The notes under the pieces were generated by a model that was not told the DNA's origin, did not search any database, and saw only the letters and a list, made by a program, of their open reading frames with translations. From Bacteroidales bacterium (lineage in GTDB: Bacteria; Bacteroidota; Bacteroidia; Bacteroidales; UBA10428), in the NCBI GenBank assembly GCA_016931575.1, contig JAFGEO010000131.1, positions 1 to 51,965 on the forward strand: a stretch of 51,965 bases of DNA, in the 5' to 3' direction. Positions 18,149-26,232 of the stretch are shown here, piece after piece. Each line of letters begins with the position of its first letter. Position 1 is the first letter of the stretch. Made by a program: the position numbers and the translations under genes.

Positions 18149-18484
18149 TTAGATTAAATACGAACAAGGGTCCCAGAAAAGGTCTGGGAAATTCACAATA
18201 CGGTCATTTTCCACCCGGATACCCTCGCTCTCGAGCAGTTCCTGCATGAGGCCGGGATGCCTGAAGTGATGCTTACCGGTAAGGATGCCGTTGCGGTTGA
18301 CTACCCGGTGGGCGGGAATAAAGTCTTCCTGCCTATGGCAATTATTGAGCGCCCATCCAACCATTCTTGAAGCCCCGGGTGAACCAATGTAGCGGGCAAT
18401 GGCTCCGTATGAGCTAACCCTACCGTACGGGATGGACCGGGTTACCCGGTATACCCTGTTGAAGAAGTCATCATCCGTTTTCAT
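18149..18484 (-). CDS. MGMT-fold alkyltransferase-like protein (active-site Cys absent)
   Basis: A DNA-damage recognition protein of the O6-methylguanine methyltransferase fold. Start chosen at the ATG giving MKTDDDFFNRVYRV, which overlaps the end of trmB by 14 bp; longer frames begin inside trmB and add no conserved residues. The 111-residue product has IPYGRVSSYGAIARYIG and the DNA-binding segment GASRMVGWALNN. The usual PCHRV site reads IPAHRVVNRNG, so the alkyl-accepting Cys is Ala. Proteins of this type (Atl) bind alkylated guanine and flag it for excision repair without removing the group themselves. Function is inferred from this substitution. Confidence 0.85.
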   Translation of the reverse strand: MKTDDDFFNRVYRVTRSIPYGRVSSYGAIARYIGSPGASRMVGWALNNCHRQEDFIPAHRVVNRNGILTGKHHFRHPGLMQELLESEGIRVENDRIVNFPDLFWDPCSYLI

Positions 18485-19169
18485 CAGGTGGTTCCTTGAA
18501 TTCTCCGTCATGCAATTGGAAACGGATATAATGAATAGGTTTTCCTGCTTCCAGCCACATGTTTTCATAAAAGGTTTTAATCGACAGAATCTCACTCTGA
18601 TAGTCGGAGCGGTACAAATCATCCGTCATGACTTCTGCAGAAAACCCATTCAGGAGTACCAGCTCCCGGGTGTACCGGTATAATTCAACACTGTCGGTTT
18701 TCAGGTTGACAGATCCTCCGGGTCGGAGAATCTTTCTGTAGCGGTTGAGAAAACGCGTGGATGTCAGCCGTTTGTTTTGCTTTTTCAATTGGGGATCAGG
18801 AAATGTTATCCAGATCTCATTGACCTCATCGCGGCTGAAGAAAGACTCAATAAAATCGATTCGTGTGCGAAGGAACCCAACATTAGTAAGACCCTCATCC
18901 AGGGCCTGTCTGGCGCCTCTCCAGATGCGGGAGCCCTTGATATCGATCCCCAGAAAATTTCTTTCCGGGTACATTCGGGCCAGCCCTACCGAATATTCCC
19001 CTTTTCCGCATCCTAACTCCAGGGTTATGGCCTGGGGCACCTTAAAGAATTCCTGGTTCCATTTTCCCTTCAGGAAATATTCGCGCTGAAATACCTCTTC
19101 AAAAGGAGGTTGAATCACATGATTGAACCCCTCAACCTCGGCAAACTTTGCCAGCTTCCCTTTACTCAC
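18471..19169 (-). CDS. trmB: tRNA (guanine-N7-)-methyltransferase TrmB
   Basis: SAM-dependent enzyme making m7G46 in the variable loop of tRNA. 232 residues beginning at GTG. Seen: SAM-binding LELGCGKGEYSVGLA (about 51-65), FLGIDIKGSRIWRGA, the family motif ITFPDPQLKKQNKRLTS (about 121-137) and LRPGGSVNLKTDS. It starts 8 bp after gldH and overlaps the next gene, so the block from the PSP1 gene to the alkyltransferase-like gene is probably one transcript. Confidence 0.95.
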   Translation of the reverse strand: MSKGKLAKFAEVEGFNHVIQPPFEEVFQREYFLKGKWNQEFFKVPQAITLELGCGKGEYSVGLARMYPERNFLGIDIKGSRIWRGARQALDEGLTNVGFLRTRIDFIESFFSRDEVNEIWITFPDPQLKKQNKRLTSTRFLNRYRKILRPGGSVNLKTDSVELYRYTRELVLLNGFSAEVMTDDLYRSDYQSEILSIKTFYENMWLEAGKPIHYIRFQLHDGEFKEPPDENG

Positions 19170-19177
19170 TTCAATGC

Positions 19178-19666
19178 TTAGTTAACAGGTACAACAGACA
19201 GTCCGATATCGGTAATTTCGGACAAGGAGGAATCACGCATGGCGTGTTGCAGCTCCAGGGTGTAGATCCCCAGATGCAGAAATTGGAATGCCTTCTTATA
19301 CGTATGGCTAATCTCATGCAGACTACGTCCTTCTACCTTCCCCAGCCAGTTTCCAAGCTCATCTGCCAGTACGATTTCGGTACGGTCCGTTAAAATTTCA
19401 CCAATCGGGGAGGTAAGCCTTACGTACAGCCAGAGGTTGCTGTATGCATAGCGCTTATCATTTCTTACATTGATAGTCAGGTCGTACTGCCGGGCCGTAT
19501 CGGTAATGGAAAAGCTGAATTTCTTCACATCATCGTACCTCCATCCTTTGGAAGGAAGGTGAACAAATTCGTTGATAATGGCTTTTTTATTCTGATCGTT
19601 TCCCCCACATCCAAGAATAACAGTTAAAAGGATAAGAGGCGACAATTTTTGGAAACTTAGTTTCAT
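19178..19666 (-). CDS. gldH: Gliding motility lipoprotein GldH
   Basis: Lipoprotein of the GldH family, required for gliding in flavobacteria and present in many non-gliding Bacteroidota. 162 residues with lipobox TVILGC (Cys20), then a beta-rich domain typical of the family: FSFSITDTARQYDLTINVRN, NLWLYVRLTSP and GIYTLELQHAMR. Its start overlaps the stop of the upstream PSP1 gene as ATGA (19663-19666), indicating translational coupling. Its precise role is unknown even in studied species. Confidence 0.9.
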   Translation of the reverse strand: MKLSFQKLSPLILLTVILGCGGNDQNKKAIINEFVHLPSKGWRYDDVKKFSFSITDTARQYDLTINVRNDKRYAYSNLWLYVRLTSPIGEILTDRTEIVLADELGNWLGKVEGRSLHEISHTYKKAFQFLHLGIYTLELQHAMRDSSLSEITDIGLSVVPVN

Positions 19667-20838
19667 TCCTGGCTGTTGTTTGACTTTGGACGATACCTTT
19701 TCTTTTTTCGGTTTCCCCTCTTTTTGACGGATCCCCCATCTTTGGGTTTATCTTCGAAGCGTGTCAGACTTTCCAGTCCGGCAGAATTCTGGTATTCAAT
19801 AACCGATGCAATAGAGGATTCTTCGATGCCGAGCAGTTTTTCCGGGACAACTCCTTTTTTGTTCTGTTCAAGGAGCTCATTCACCTGATCTACGGACAGG
19901 CAGGTAATAACCGGGGCACGGTCCGTTGGGACACTATACCACATCAGGCGTTTAAAGACATCCGTCTTCATATGGGTAGCCTTACCTTGTTTGGTTTGAA
20001 TGGGAATTGAAGTATCCGGGAAATCTTCCTGAGCATCCAGGTAAACATCCAGCTCATAATTGAGGCAGCATTTCAGCTTGCTGCACTGACCTGCAAGTTT
20101 CTGAGGGTTCAGTGATACTTCCTGATATCGGGCTGCGTTAGTGGTTACAGAAACAAAATTTGTTATCCATGAAGCGCAGCAAAGCTGCCGGCCGCAGGAT
20201 CCGATCCCGCCAATCCTTCCTGCTTCCTGGCGGGCTCCGATCTGGCGCATTTCAATCCTGACCTTGAATTCGTCGGCAAGGATCTTAATCAACTCCCGGA
20301 AATCCACCCTGTCATCCGCGATATAATAGAAAATGGCTTTTGTCTTATCGCCCTGGTATTCCACATCCCCAATCTTCATGTCCAGCTTCAGGTCTTCAGC
20401 GATTTTCCGGGATTTGAGCATGGTCTCATCTTCGAGAGCCATGGCCTGCTCCCATTTCTCAACATCCGCAGGTTTTGCCTTTCGGTAGACCTTTTTAAAC
20501 TCCTGCTCTTTCGGATTGATTCCCTCGCTCAGAATTTTGGTAAGCACGATCTGACCGGTAAGGGATACCCTTCCGATATCATGCCCGGGCGATGCTTCAA
20601 CCGCCACTACATCACCCTTATTCAACCTCAGTTCGTTGGAATTCTGAAAATACGCCTTCCGTGTATTTTTAAACTGAACTTCAACCAGGTGCCTGTACTC
20701 TGCGATTTCAGAGATATCTTTTAACCAATCGTAGGAGGTAAGCTTTTTACACCCTCTGAGATATGCATAATTGACATGCTCTCCGGCATCCGATGCAGCA
20801 TGGGAAAGTTGTTCACTATCGATATTATCCTGGCTCAT
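19663..20838 (-). CDS. PSP1-domain protein (RicT/YaaT-like)
   Basis: The start is taken at the ATG of MSQDNIDSEQL, which has AAGGAGAG just upstream; an in-frame TTG 30 bp earlier is also possible. About 391 residues. The PSP1 core spans roughly 30-270, with GRVSLTGQIV, the cysteine sets SCGRQLCCASW and CSKLKCCLNYE, and NPQKLAGQ. The C-terminus is a basic tail rich in Lys and Arg (KKRGNRKKKRYRPKS). In Bacillus the RicT relative helps an Fe-S-bearing complex that acts on RNA processing; here the role is inferred only. The fixed neighbours gldH and holB are commonly seen with this gene in Bacteroidota. Confidence 0.88.
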   Translation of the reverse strand: MSQDNIDSEQLSHAASDAGEHVNYAYLRGCKKLTSYDWLKDISEIAEYRHLVEVQFKNTRKAYFQNSNELRLNKGDVVAVEASPGHDIGRVSLTGQIVLTKILSEGINPKEQEFKKVYRKAKPADVEKWEQAMALEDETMLKSRKIAEDLKLDMKIGDVEYQGDKTKAIFYYIADDRVDFRELIKILADEFKVRIEMRQIGARQEAGRIGGIGSCGRQLCCASWITNFVSVTTNAARYQEVSLNPQKLAGQCSKLKCCLNYELDVYLDAQEDFPDTSIPIQTKQGKATHMKTDVFKRLMWYSVPTDRAPVITCLSVDQVNELLEQNKKGVVPEKLLGIEESSIASVIEYQNSAGLESLTRFEDKPKDGGSVKKRGNRKKKRYRPKSNNSQE

Positions 20839-20950
20839 CTCTCTCCTTATTCTTTTCTGGATCAACAAAACTAGTAAAAATGTACGGATTTAATAATATG
20901 CCTGAACTTCATTGATTATTTGAGGAACCTGGGAACTGATAAATCACTCA

Positions 20951-22075
20951 TCATTTTCTGATCAGCTTCATCATCCTGAGGCAAAGGTCAAATAAAATGA
21001 TCTTGGCGTAGCCATTCCTTTCGATATCGGCACTGGCGCGGTTAAATTCCTCGTAAAAATCGAGGATATTCCTCTCATTGATGAATTTGTGAAATTTGGA
21101 TGCAAAGTCCTCTTCCGCAGCAGTTTGATAGACAAGTTCAGGTTTCTTTAAATTCATCATGAAGTTCTCCCTTAGCAGCCTGCAGGCATACTCAAAAAAA
21201 CTCTTTAGCTGTTCCCTTCCCAGACCCGACATTTCTTCCACCCAGTCATTTACTTCAAAATATTCAGCTTTCCAGCACATCCTCATCACGTCGATAAACC
21301 TGGTCAGGTTTTGCCGGTTTTCTTCCGCATGCTCAAGGGTTTCAAAGACTGTGATCAGGTTGCCGTTGGAAAGTCTCACCAGGCTTTCGAGTTCCGGTGC
21401 CGGCAAGTCAAACTTTTTACCGATAGCCTGCTTTAACTCTTCTGCTTTCAGGGCCTCAAGTCTCACGGGCTGTGTCCTCGACGATATGGTCCTCAGCAGC
21501 TGTTCCGGGTGTTCACTGACCAATAAAAAAACCGTATTTGGCGGGGGTTCTTCAATAAGCTTAAGGAGCATATTAGATACGGAAACATGCATCTTCTCCG
21601 GAAGCCAGATGATCATGAATTTATACCTGGACTCATACGATTTCAGGCTCAGCTTCCGTACAATTGCCTCGCCCTCTTTTTTATTGATCAGTCCCTGTTT
21701 ATTTTCAAGTCCGATATGGTTGTACCAGGCATTGGCCCTGAAATAAGGATTCTCAAGAACGAATGCACGCCACTGCTGGATGAAATCATCACTGACCGGA
21801 TCCTTCACGTTCCTGGTTGTGTTCACCGGGAAAGAAAAGTGCAGGTCGGGATGGCTGAGCTTGTCAAATTTTCTGCAGGAACTGCAGGCTCCGCATGCAT
21901 CCTCACCCTTTTCGCCGATACACGCAACATAGCGGGCATAGGCAATTGCCAGTGCCAGCGTGCCACTCCCTTCCGGACCGCTGTATAGCTGGGCATGGGG
22001 AATCCTTCCTGAATTAACCGAAGCTGCAAGCTTGGTTTTTAACTGTTGCTGACCGAAAATATCTGAAAAGAACAT
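20951..22075 (-). CDS. holB: DNA polymerase III delta' subunit
   Basis: Clamp-loader subunit of the replicase. Start placed at the ATG giving MFFSDIFGQQQ; longer frames start at TTG. 374 residues: AAA-fold domain with HAQLYSGPEGSGTLALA, where the Walker A Lys is missing as in typical delta', a zinc module CGACSSCRKF with an earlier Cys, KLIEEPPPNTVFLLVSEHPEQLLRTISSRTQ (SRC-like region reads SSRTQ), and a helical C-terminal domain. It is divergent from pgk, 128 bp apart. Confidence 0.92.
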   Translation of the reverse strand: MFFSDIFGQQQLKTKLAASVNSGRIPHAQLYSGPEGSGTLALAIAYARYVACIGEKGEDACGACSSCRKFDKLSHPDLHFSFPVNTTRNVKDPVSDDFIQQWRAFVLENPYFRANAWYNHIGLENKQGLINKKEGEAIVRKLSLKSYESRYKFMIIWLPEKMHVSVSNMLLKLIEEPPPNTVFLLVSEHPEQLLRTISSRTQPVRLEALKAEELKQAIGKKFDLPAPELESLVRLSNGNLITVFETLEHAEENRQNLTRFIDVMRMCWKAEYFEVNDWVEEMSGLGREQLKSFFEYACRLLRENFMMNLKKPELVYQTAAEEDFASKFHKFINERNILDFYEEFNRASADIERNGYAKIILFDLCLRMMKLIRK

Positions 22076-22163
22076 TATCTGTATTGATTCTAAATAAGTT
22101 AACTGCATCAACAAAGCCTCTGAATGATGACAGCTGCCCAAAGGTAAATAAAAATAGTTTTTT

Positions 22164-22171
22164 TACATTTG
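22164..22171 (+). promoter_or_regulatory. -7 box of the pgk promoter
   Basis: TACATTTG fits the Bacteroidota -7 consensus TAnnTTTG exactly and ends 32 bp before the pgk start codon. The sequence before it is A- and T-rich (TAAATAAAAATAG) with no clear -33 TTTG. Confidence 0.6.
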
Positions 22172-22203
22172 CACCTCATTCGTAAACTTCAAACCGATAA
22201 AAG

Positions 22204-23412
22204 ATGCAAACAATTGATAACTATAACTTTTCGGGGAAAAAGGCGGTAGTCAGGGTTGACTTCAACGTACCGCTGGACAAAGAGACCTTTGCCGTAACAG
22301 ATGATACACGCATCCGAGGAGCCCTTCCGACGATCAAAAAAATCCTTTCTGACGGTGGATCTGCGATTCTAATGTCGCACCTGGGAAGGCCCAAAGAAGG
22401 GCCAGAGGATAAATTTTCTCTGAAGCATGTCATTTCCAAACTTAAGGAGCACCTTCCCGGCACGGAGATTAAGTTTGCAGATGATTGCATCAGCGCAAAA
22501 GCGCTTGAAATGAAAAAAGCGCTTAAGCCCGGTGAAATTCTCATCCTGGAAAACCTGCGTTTCTATAAAGAGGAGAATAAGGATAAGGACGGTATGAAAG
22601 GTTTCGCACAGAAGCTGGCCGAAGGTGCTGATGTATATGTTAACGATGCCTTCGGTACTGCACACCGTGCCCACGCTTCCACAGCGATTATCGCTGATTT
22701 TTTTGATACTGAAGATAAAATGTTCGGCTTCCTTATTAACAGGGAACTTGATGCGATGGATAAGGTTGTAAAAGGCGCTGAAAAGCCTTTCACAGCTATA
22801 ATGGGTGGTGCCAAGGTTTCCGACAAGATCCTGATCATCGAGAGCCTGCTGCCTACAATTGACAACCTGCTGATCGGTGGTGGCATGACCTATACTTTCA
22901 TTAAAGCCCAGGGTGGAAAGATTGGAAATTCACTTTGTGAGGAAGACAAGCTTGACCTGGCACTTGAGATCCTGAAAAAAGCTAAAGCCAACAACGTCAA
23001 AGTATACATCCCAACCGATGCGGTAAATGCTGATAAGTTTGATGCAGAAGCTGCTACAAATCTCTCAAAAACTGATGCCACTCCTGACGGTTGGATGGGT
23101 CTGGACATCGGAGAAGAAACCATTGCTACCTATACAAAGGTTATTACCGAATCTAAAACCATACTATGGAATGGCCCCATGGGAGTTTTCGAGATGGAGA
23201 AATTTGCTGCCGGAACCTCCGCTGTGGCAAAAGCGCTTGCTGCTGCTACTGCTAATGGTGCCTACACCCTGATCGGGGGTGGTGATTCTGTTGCTGCGAT
23301 CAACAAGAACAAGCTGGCGGACAAAGTCAGCTATGTATCTACCGGTGGGGGTGCAATGCTTGAGTACATGGAAGGCAAAGAACTACCCGGTATTAAGGCA
23401 ATCAGAGGATAA
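22204..23412 (+). CDS. pgk: Phosphoglycerate kinase
   Basis: Glycolytic enzyme that transfers phosphate from 1,3-bisphosphoglycerate to ADP. Length 402 is normal. Seen: [11 protein letters not shown] (about 16-26), the substrate-binding [10 protein letters not shown] (about 58-67), [17 protein letters not shown] (about 200-208), [12 protein letters not shown] (about 320-331) and the nucleotide loop [11 protein letters not shown] (about 357-367). It stands alone between its own promoter box and terminator. Confidence 0.98.
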   Translation: MQTIDNYNFSGKKAVVRVDFNVPLDKETFAVTDDTRIRGALPTIKKILSDGGSAILMSHLGRPKEGPEDKFSLKHVISKLKEHLPGTEIKFADDCISAKALEMKKALKPGEILILENLRFYKEENKDKDGMKGFAQKLAEGADVYVNDAFGTAHRAHASTAIIADFFDTEDKMFGFLINRELDAMDKVVKGAEKPFTAIMGGAKVSDKILIIESLLPTIDNLLIGGGMTYTFIKAQGGKIGNSLCEEDKLDLALEILKKAKANNVKVYIPTDAVNADKFDAEAATNLSKTDATPDGWMGLDIGEETIATYTKVITESKTILWNGPMGVFEMEKFAAGTSAVAKALAAATANGAYTLIGGGDSVAAINKNKLADKVSYVSTGGGAMLEYMEGKELPGIKAIRG

Positions 23413-23434
23413 TCTGCTATACCTGATATAATGA

Positions 23435-23463
23435 GGGTCGTCTCGTTGAGATGGCCCTTTTTT
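23435..23463 (+). terminator. Rho-independent terminator of pgk
   Basis: A 10-bp stem, GGGTCGTCTC (23435-23444) with GAGATGGCCC (23448-23457), two G-T wobbles, a GTT loop, then six T. It begins 22 bp after the pgk stop codon. Confidence 0.85.
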
Positions 23464-23525
23464 GTTGATGGGTTGATAAGTTTATGAGTTTATAGGTTGA
23501 GGGGTTGATGGGTGAAGGGTGACTT
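23462..23525 (+). repeat. Degenerate octanucleotide tandem repeat
   Basis: Eight consecutive 8-base units with the pattern RRGTTGAT: TTGTTGAT, GGGTTGAT, AAGTTTAT, GAGTTTAT, AGGTTGAG, GGGTTGAT, GGGTGAAG, GGTGACTT. It starts at the tail of the pgk terminator. It has stop codons in all frames and no coding potential. The role is unknown. Confidence 0.6.
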
Positions 23526-23544
23526 CATAAATCGTATCCCGCTA

Positions 23545-23599
23545 TTCTTCAATCGGATATCCAAAAATACTCCTGTGAACTTGATATCCGATTGCAGAA
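23545..23599. repeat. Long inverted repeat between pgk and proC
   Basis: CAATCGGATATC (23550-23561) and GATATCCGATTG (23583-23594) are perfect 12-bp arms with a 21-bp loop. After one mismatch the pairing continues with TTCT (23545-23548) and AGAA (23596-23599), giving 16 of 17 pairs. There is no T-run on either side, so it is not a standard terminator. Confidence 0.6.
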
Positions 23600-23668
23600 T
23601 GATGATTTCAGATATACGAAGCCAGCATCTGGCACCCAGTCCCTGGCACCGGTTAACATTCTTTCCCC

Positions 23669-23698
23669 TTTTCCCTATCCCATAAATAACTATCTTTA
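23669..23698 (+). promoter_or_regulatory. Candidate proC promoter
   Basis: TATCTTTA (23691-23698) differs from TAnnTTTG only in the last base and lies 31 bp before the proC start. TTTT (23669-23672) sits 18 bp upstream in the -33 position. Confidence 0.4.
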
Positions 23699-23729
23699 CG
23701 TTCTGTATTAATTCTCTAGCAGACAACAC

Positions 23730-24533
23730 ATGACAAGCATAAAGAAGATCGCCATTATCGGGGGAGGAAATCTGGGTACCTCAATTGCAAAGGGTATTCT
23801 TTCCCTGAACAACGCTGATAAGTCGAACCTCATCATTTGCGAAAAAAGAAAGCAACGGGTAAAGCAGCTCATGGACATGGGCTTTGAGGTAGTTGAAGAA
23901 AATATTACCAAAACCATCCAGGGGGCTGACATAATCATCGTTTCGGTTAAACCACAACATTTTACTGCAGTACTCACCGAGTTGAAATCACAGCTTCGAA
24001 AAGACCAGCTTGTGGTCTCAACCGTTACCGGAGTCCCCCTGCAAACCATGCGTGATAATCTCGGAGAACAGCCAATTGTCAGAATTATGCCGAATACAGC
24101 GATCGAGATCCGGGAATCCATGACCTGCATTTGCTCAATGAATACCAGTAAAGAACAGGATGAGACGGTGATTGGCTTCTTTGATCAGCTTGGAAAGACC
24201 ATTGTGCTGCAGGAAGAATTACTGGATGCCGTAACCGTGCTTGGGGCCTGCGGGATAGCCTTTGCCCTGCGTTTTATCCGTGCGGCCACCCAGGGAGGTA
24301 TTGAGATCGGATTCAGTGCTGAAGTTTCCCAGTTTATCGCTTCTCAAACCGTGAAAGGGGCTGCCCGCCTCCTGCATGAAAACGCCTCACATCCTGAATC
24401 AGAGATTGATAAGGTCACCACCCCACAGGGCATAACGATTTCCGGGCTGAACGAAATGGAACACCAGGGATTCAGCTCATCCGTCATCAAGGGGCTGCTT
24501 ACCTCCTATAATAAGCTGGTACAGCCTAAGTAA
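23730..24533 (+). CDS. proC: Pyrroline-5-carboxylate reductase
   Basis: Last step of proline synthesis, NAD(P)H-dependent. 267 residues, the normal length. Seen: Rossmann motif IIGGGNLGTSIAKGI (about 8-22), IIIVSVKPQH (about 69-78), VRIMPNTAIEI (about 115-125), and the dimer/active-site region TVLGACGIAFALRFI to TTPQGITISGLNEME near the C-terminus. It is monocistronic as far as can be seen; the following 750 bp hold no intact gene. Confidence 0.96.
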   Translation: MTSIKKIAIIGGGNLGTSIAKGILSLNNADKSNLIICEKRKQRVKQLMDMGFEVVEENITKTIQGADIIIVSVKPQHFTAVLTELKSQLRKDQLVVSTVTGVPLQTMRDNLGEQPIVRIMPNTAIEIRESMTCICSMNTSKEQDETVIGFFDQLGKTIVLQEELLDAVTVLGACGIAFALRFIRAATQGGIEIGFSAEVSQFIASQTVKGAARLLHENASHPESEIDKVTTPQGITISGLNEMEHQGFSSSVIKGLLTSYNKLVQPK

Positions 24534-25042
24534 ACCTCGCATCCCGTTTGTACTGCAGAAACTCAACATCCTTATCCTTTTCGGATTGCTCCTGGCTTGT
24601 AGCCCGTCAGCTTGAAAAAGCAGCAAATCCTACCTTAGCGGTAAGCCGACAAAAGAAATGGAAAATCCTGATGCTGAAGGCTCTGACAAGGACATAAAGA
24701 ACAGAGGAAGGGGGTAATGTAAAAGTCATCACCTGGATGAAATGCCGGAAAAGATCACCAGTGTTTCCACCAATTACCCTGTCAACAAAGCATTGCATAC
24801 TAACCTGGTGTATTCTTCCTGCGAAAATAGATGGTATCCCGACACTCCATCTACCCTGTTCAGGAGGAACCTGGATTACCGGATCCAGGGCAGGATCGAA
24901 TCTGTTGCCAGTCAATAGCTTATTCTGCCATTCCCAACTCCCGGAAAAGCACCTGCTTCATAATCTGATGTGGTGATCCGGTCCTGAAATTGAAAAAATC
25001 GACGGAAAACTGCTAAAAACCTCCATATAGAAATTCCGTTCA
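24532..25042 (+). pseudogene. Decayed lipoprotein-like gene
   Basis: The frame entering at 24532 reads a convincing lipoprotein signal, KLNILILFGLLLACSPSA, then a TGA at 24613. The same frame continues with coding-like sequence (YLSGKPTKEMENPDAEGSDKD) to a TAA at 24715, then from about 24736 with DEMPEKITSVSTNYPVN up to FRRNLDYRIQGRIESV before a TAG at 24916. A further coding-like piece, EIEKIDGKLLKTSI, is in another frame at 24986-25030. No start codon remains. The family is not recognised. The sequence looks like a gene broken by nonsense changes and indels; an unrecognised start or sequencing error cannot be excluded. Confidence 0.4.
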
Positions 25043-25120
25043 AAAAACTGGAGCCCGTTCATAGGTGAATGTCAAATATTATCCTGATCTTTGTACCGGA
25101 AATTTGATTTAAGACTATGG

Positions 25121-25205
25121 ACGCCATCATATCACATTCTATCGCTTACGCAGCGTTGAGCCTCTCCGGCTTCTCGAATGGTGGCGTTTGTATGTGTTGT
25201 TAGGC
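25121..25205. repeat. Structured inverted-repeat element upstream of the serine acetyltransferase gene
   Basis: Outer arms ACGCCATCAT (25121-25130) and ATGGTGGCGT (25178-25187) pair with one T-G. Inside are two small hairpins, CGCT/AGCG (25143-25155) and AGCC/GGCT (25059-offset: 25159-25171). It ends with GTTAGGC (25199-25205), which fits the attC right-box pattern GTTRRRY. A matching left box RYYYAAC is not present; ATTTAAG at 25107-25113 is the nearest. It could be a decayed integron-type recombination site, a mobile palindrome or a structured RNA. Confidence 0.3.
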
Positions 25206-25287
25206 TCATTGTCAACTTTCTGCCTCCCGAAGATTGACCCCATTTTATGGTTTACTGAATACCCATTACCCTTAAACTTCATTACAT

Positions 25288-26127
25288 ATGAAAAATAAAA
25301 CCAGCTTCGAAGATTTCCTGCTTGAGCAATACCAGGATTTCAGGAAGGATATTCCTTCCATGATCAAAGCCCACAACTTTACGGAAAACCTGATTAATTT
25401 TCTTTTTCCTTTTAAGGTCGACAGGAAATGCACCCTTCCCCAGATCGAGTTGAACCTTGCCCAATTACAGATCGATTTCCGGGACTTGCTGGGACCTCAG
25501 GAGAACACCCTGGAAAAGTCTATCAGTGAGATCACAAAAGATTTCTTCGATCAGATACCCTTAATCTACAGGGAACTGATGAAAGACGCCAGACATTTTC
25601 TGAATTTTGACCCGGCAGCCCGTTCGGTAGAAAGCGTTATTCTTTACTATCCAGGATTTTATGCCATTACCATTTACCGGCTCGCACATGCGCTGTATCA
25701 GCAAAAAGTGCCTTTCCTTCCCCGGATGATGTCGGAATATGCACACAGTAAAACGGGAATTGAGATACACCCCGGGGCACAGATCGGTGAAAACCTGTTC
25801 ATTGATCATGGTACCGGGATTGTTATCGGGGAAACTGCGGTAATCGGTAATAATGTGAAAATTTACCAGGGGGTAACACTGGGAGCGATCATGGTTGAAA
25901 AGAGCATGCGCGGCACCAAACGCCATCCAAGCATTGAGGACAATGTGATCATTTATTCAGGAACATCGATCCTGGGGGGTGATACGGTAATAGGCCATGA
26001 TACTGTTGTGGGAGGTAATGTCTGGTTAACCAAGAGTGTACCTCCCTATAGTGTCGTGTATCATGAAAGTACGACTGTAGTCCGGGACAGTAAAATGAAA
26101 CCTGAACCCATTAATTTTGTTATCTGA
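25288..26127 (+). CDS. cysE: Serine O-acetyltransferase
   Basis: Makes O-acetylserine from serine and acetyl-CoA, the first step of cysteine synthesis. 279 residues. An N-terminal helical domain (about 1-150) leads to DPAARSVESVILYYPGFYAITIYRLAH, then a left-handed beta-helix of hexapeptide repeats (about 160-265): GIEIHPGAQIGENLFIDHGTGIVIGETAVIG, with the catalytic Asp-His pair in IDHGTG. The gene is 105 bp before cysteine synthase, same strand; the product of one is the substrate of the other. Confidence 0.95.
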   Translation: MKNKTSFEDFLLEQYQDFRKDIPSMIKAHNFTENLINFLFPFKVDRKCTLPQIELNLAQLQIDFRDLLGPQENTLEKSISEITKDFFDQIPLIYRELMKDARHFLNFDPAARSVESVILYYPGFYAITIYRLAHALYQQKVPFLPRMMSEYAHSKTGIEIHPGAQIGENLFIDHGTGIVIGETAVIGNNVKIYQGVTLGAIMVEKSMRGTKRHPSIEDNVIIYSGTSILGGDTVIGHDTVVGGNVWLTKSVPPYSVVYHESTTVVRDSKMKPEPINFVI

Positions 26128-26232
26128 CCTTTTTCAGGCCACAGATGCCTCTTAAAATGAACAAATATTCCGGAACCGGTCAACCTTCCCGGCACTGCCG
26201 TGTTTCCTTATATACATCTTAAATAATTTGTT

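Noticed and set aside
18485-18622. Longer start for the alkyltransferase-like gene within trmB
   Set aside because: The additional residues are a frame shadow of trmB, and the family begins at MKTDDDFF.
22004-22063. Missing Walker A lysine in holB as a sign of a broken gene
   Set aside because: Delta' subunits normally lack ATPase activity, and the rest of the protein is intact.
23462-23525. Tandem repeats considered as a CRISPR array
   Set aside because: Units are 8 bases with no spacers and no cas genes are near.
24737-24976. Plus-strand frame of 79 codons after proC
   Set aside because: It is Cys- and Trp-rich without domain features; the neighbouring frame is more coding-like and belongs to the pseudogene.
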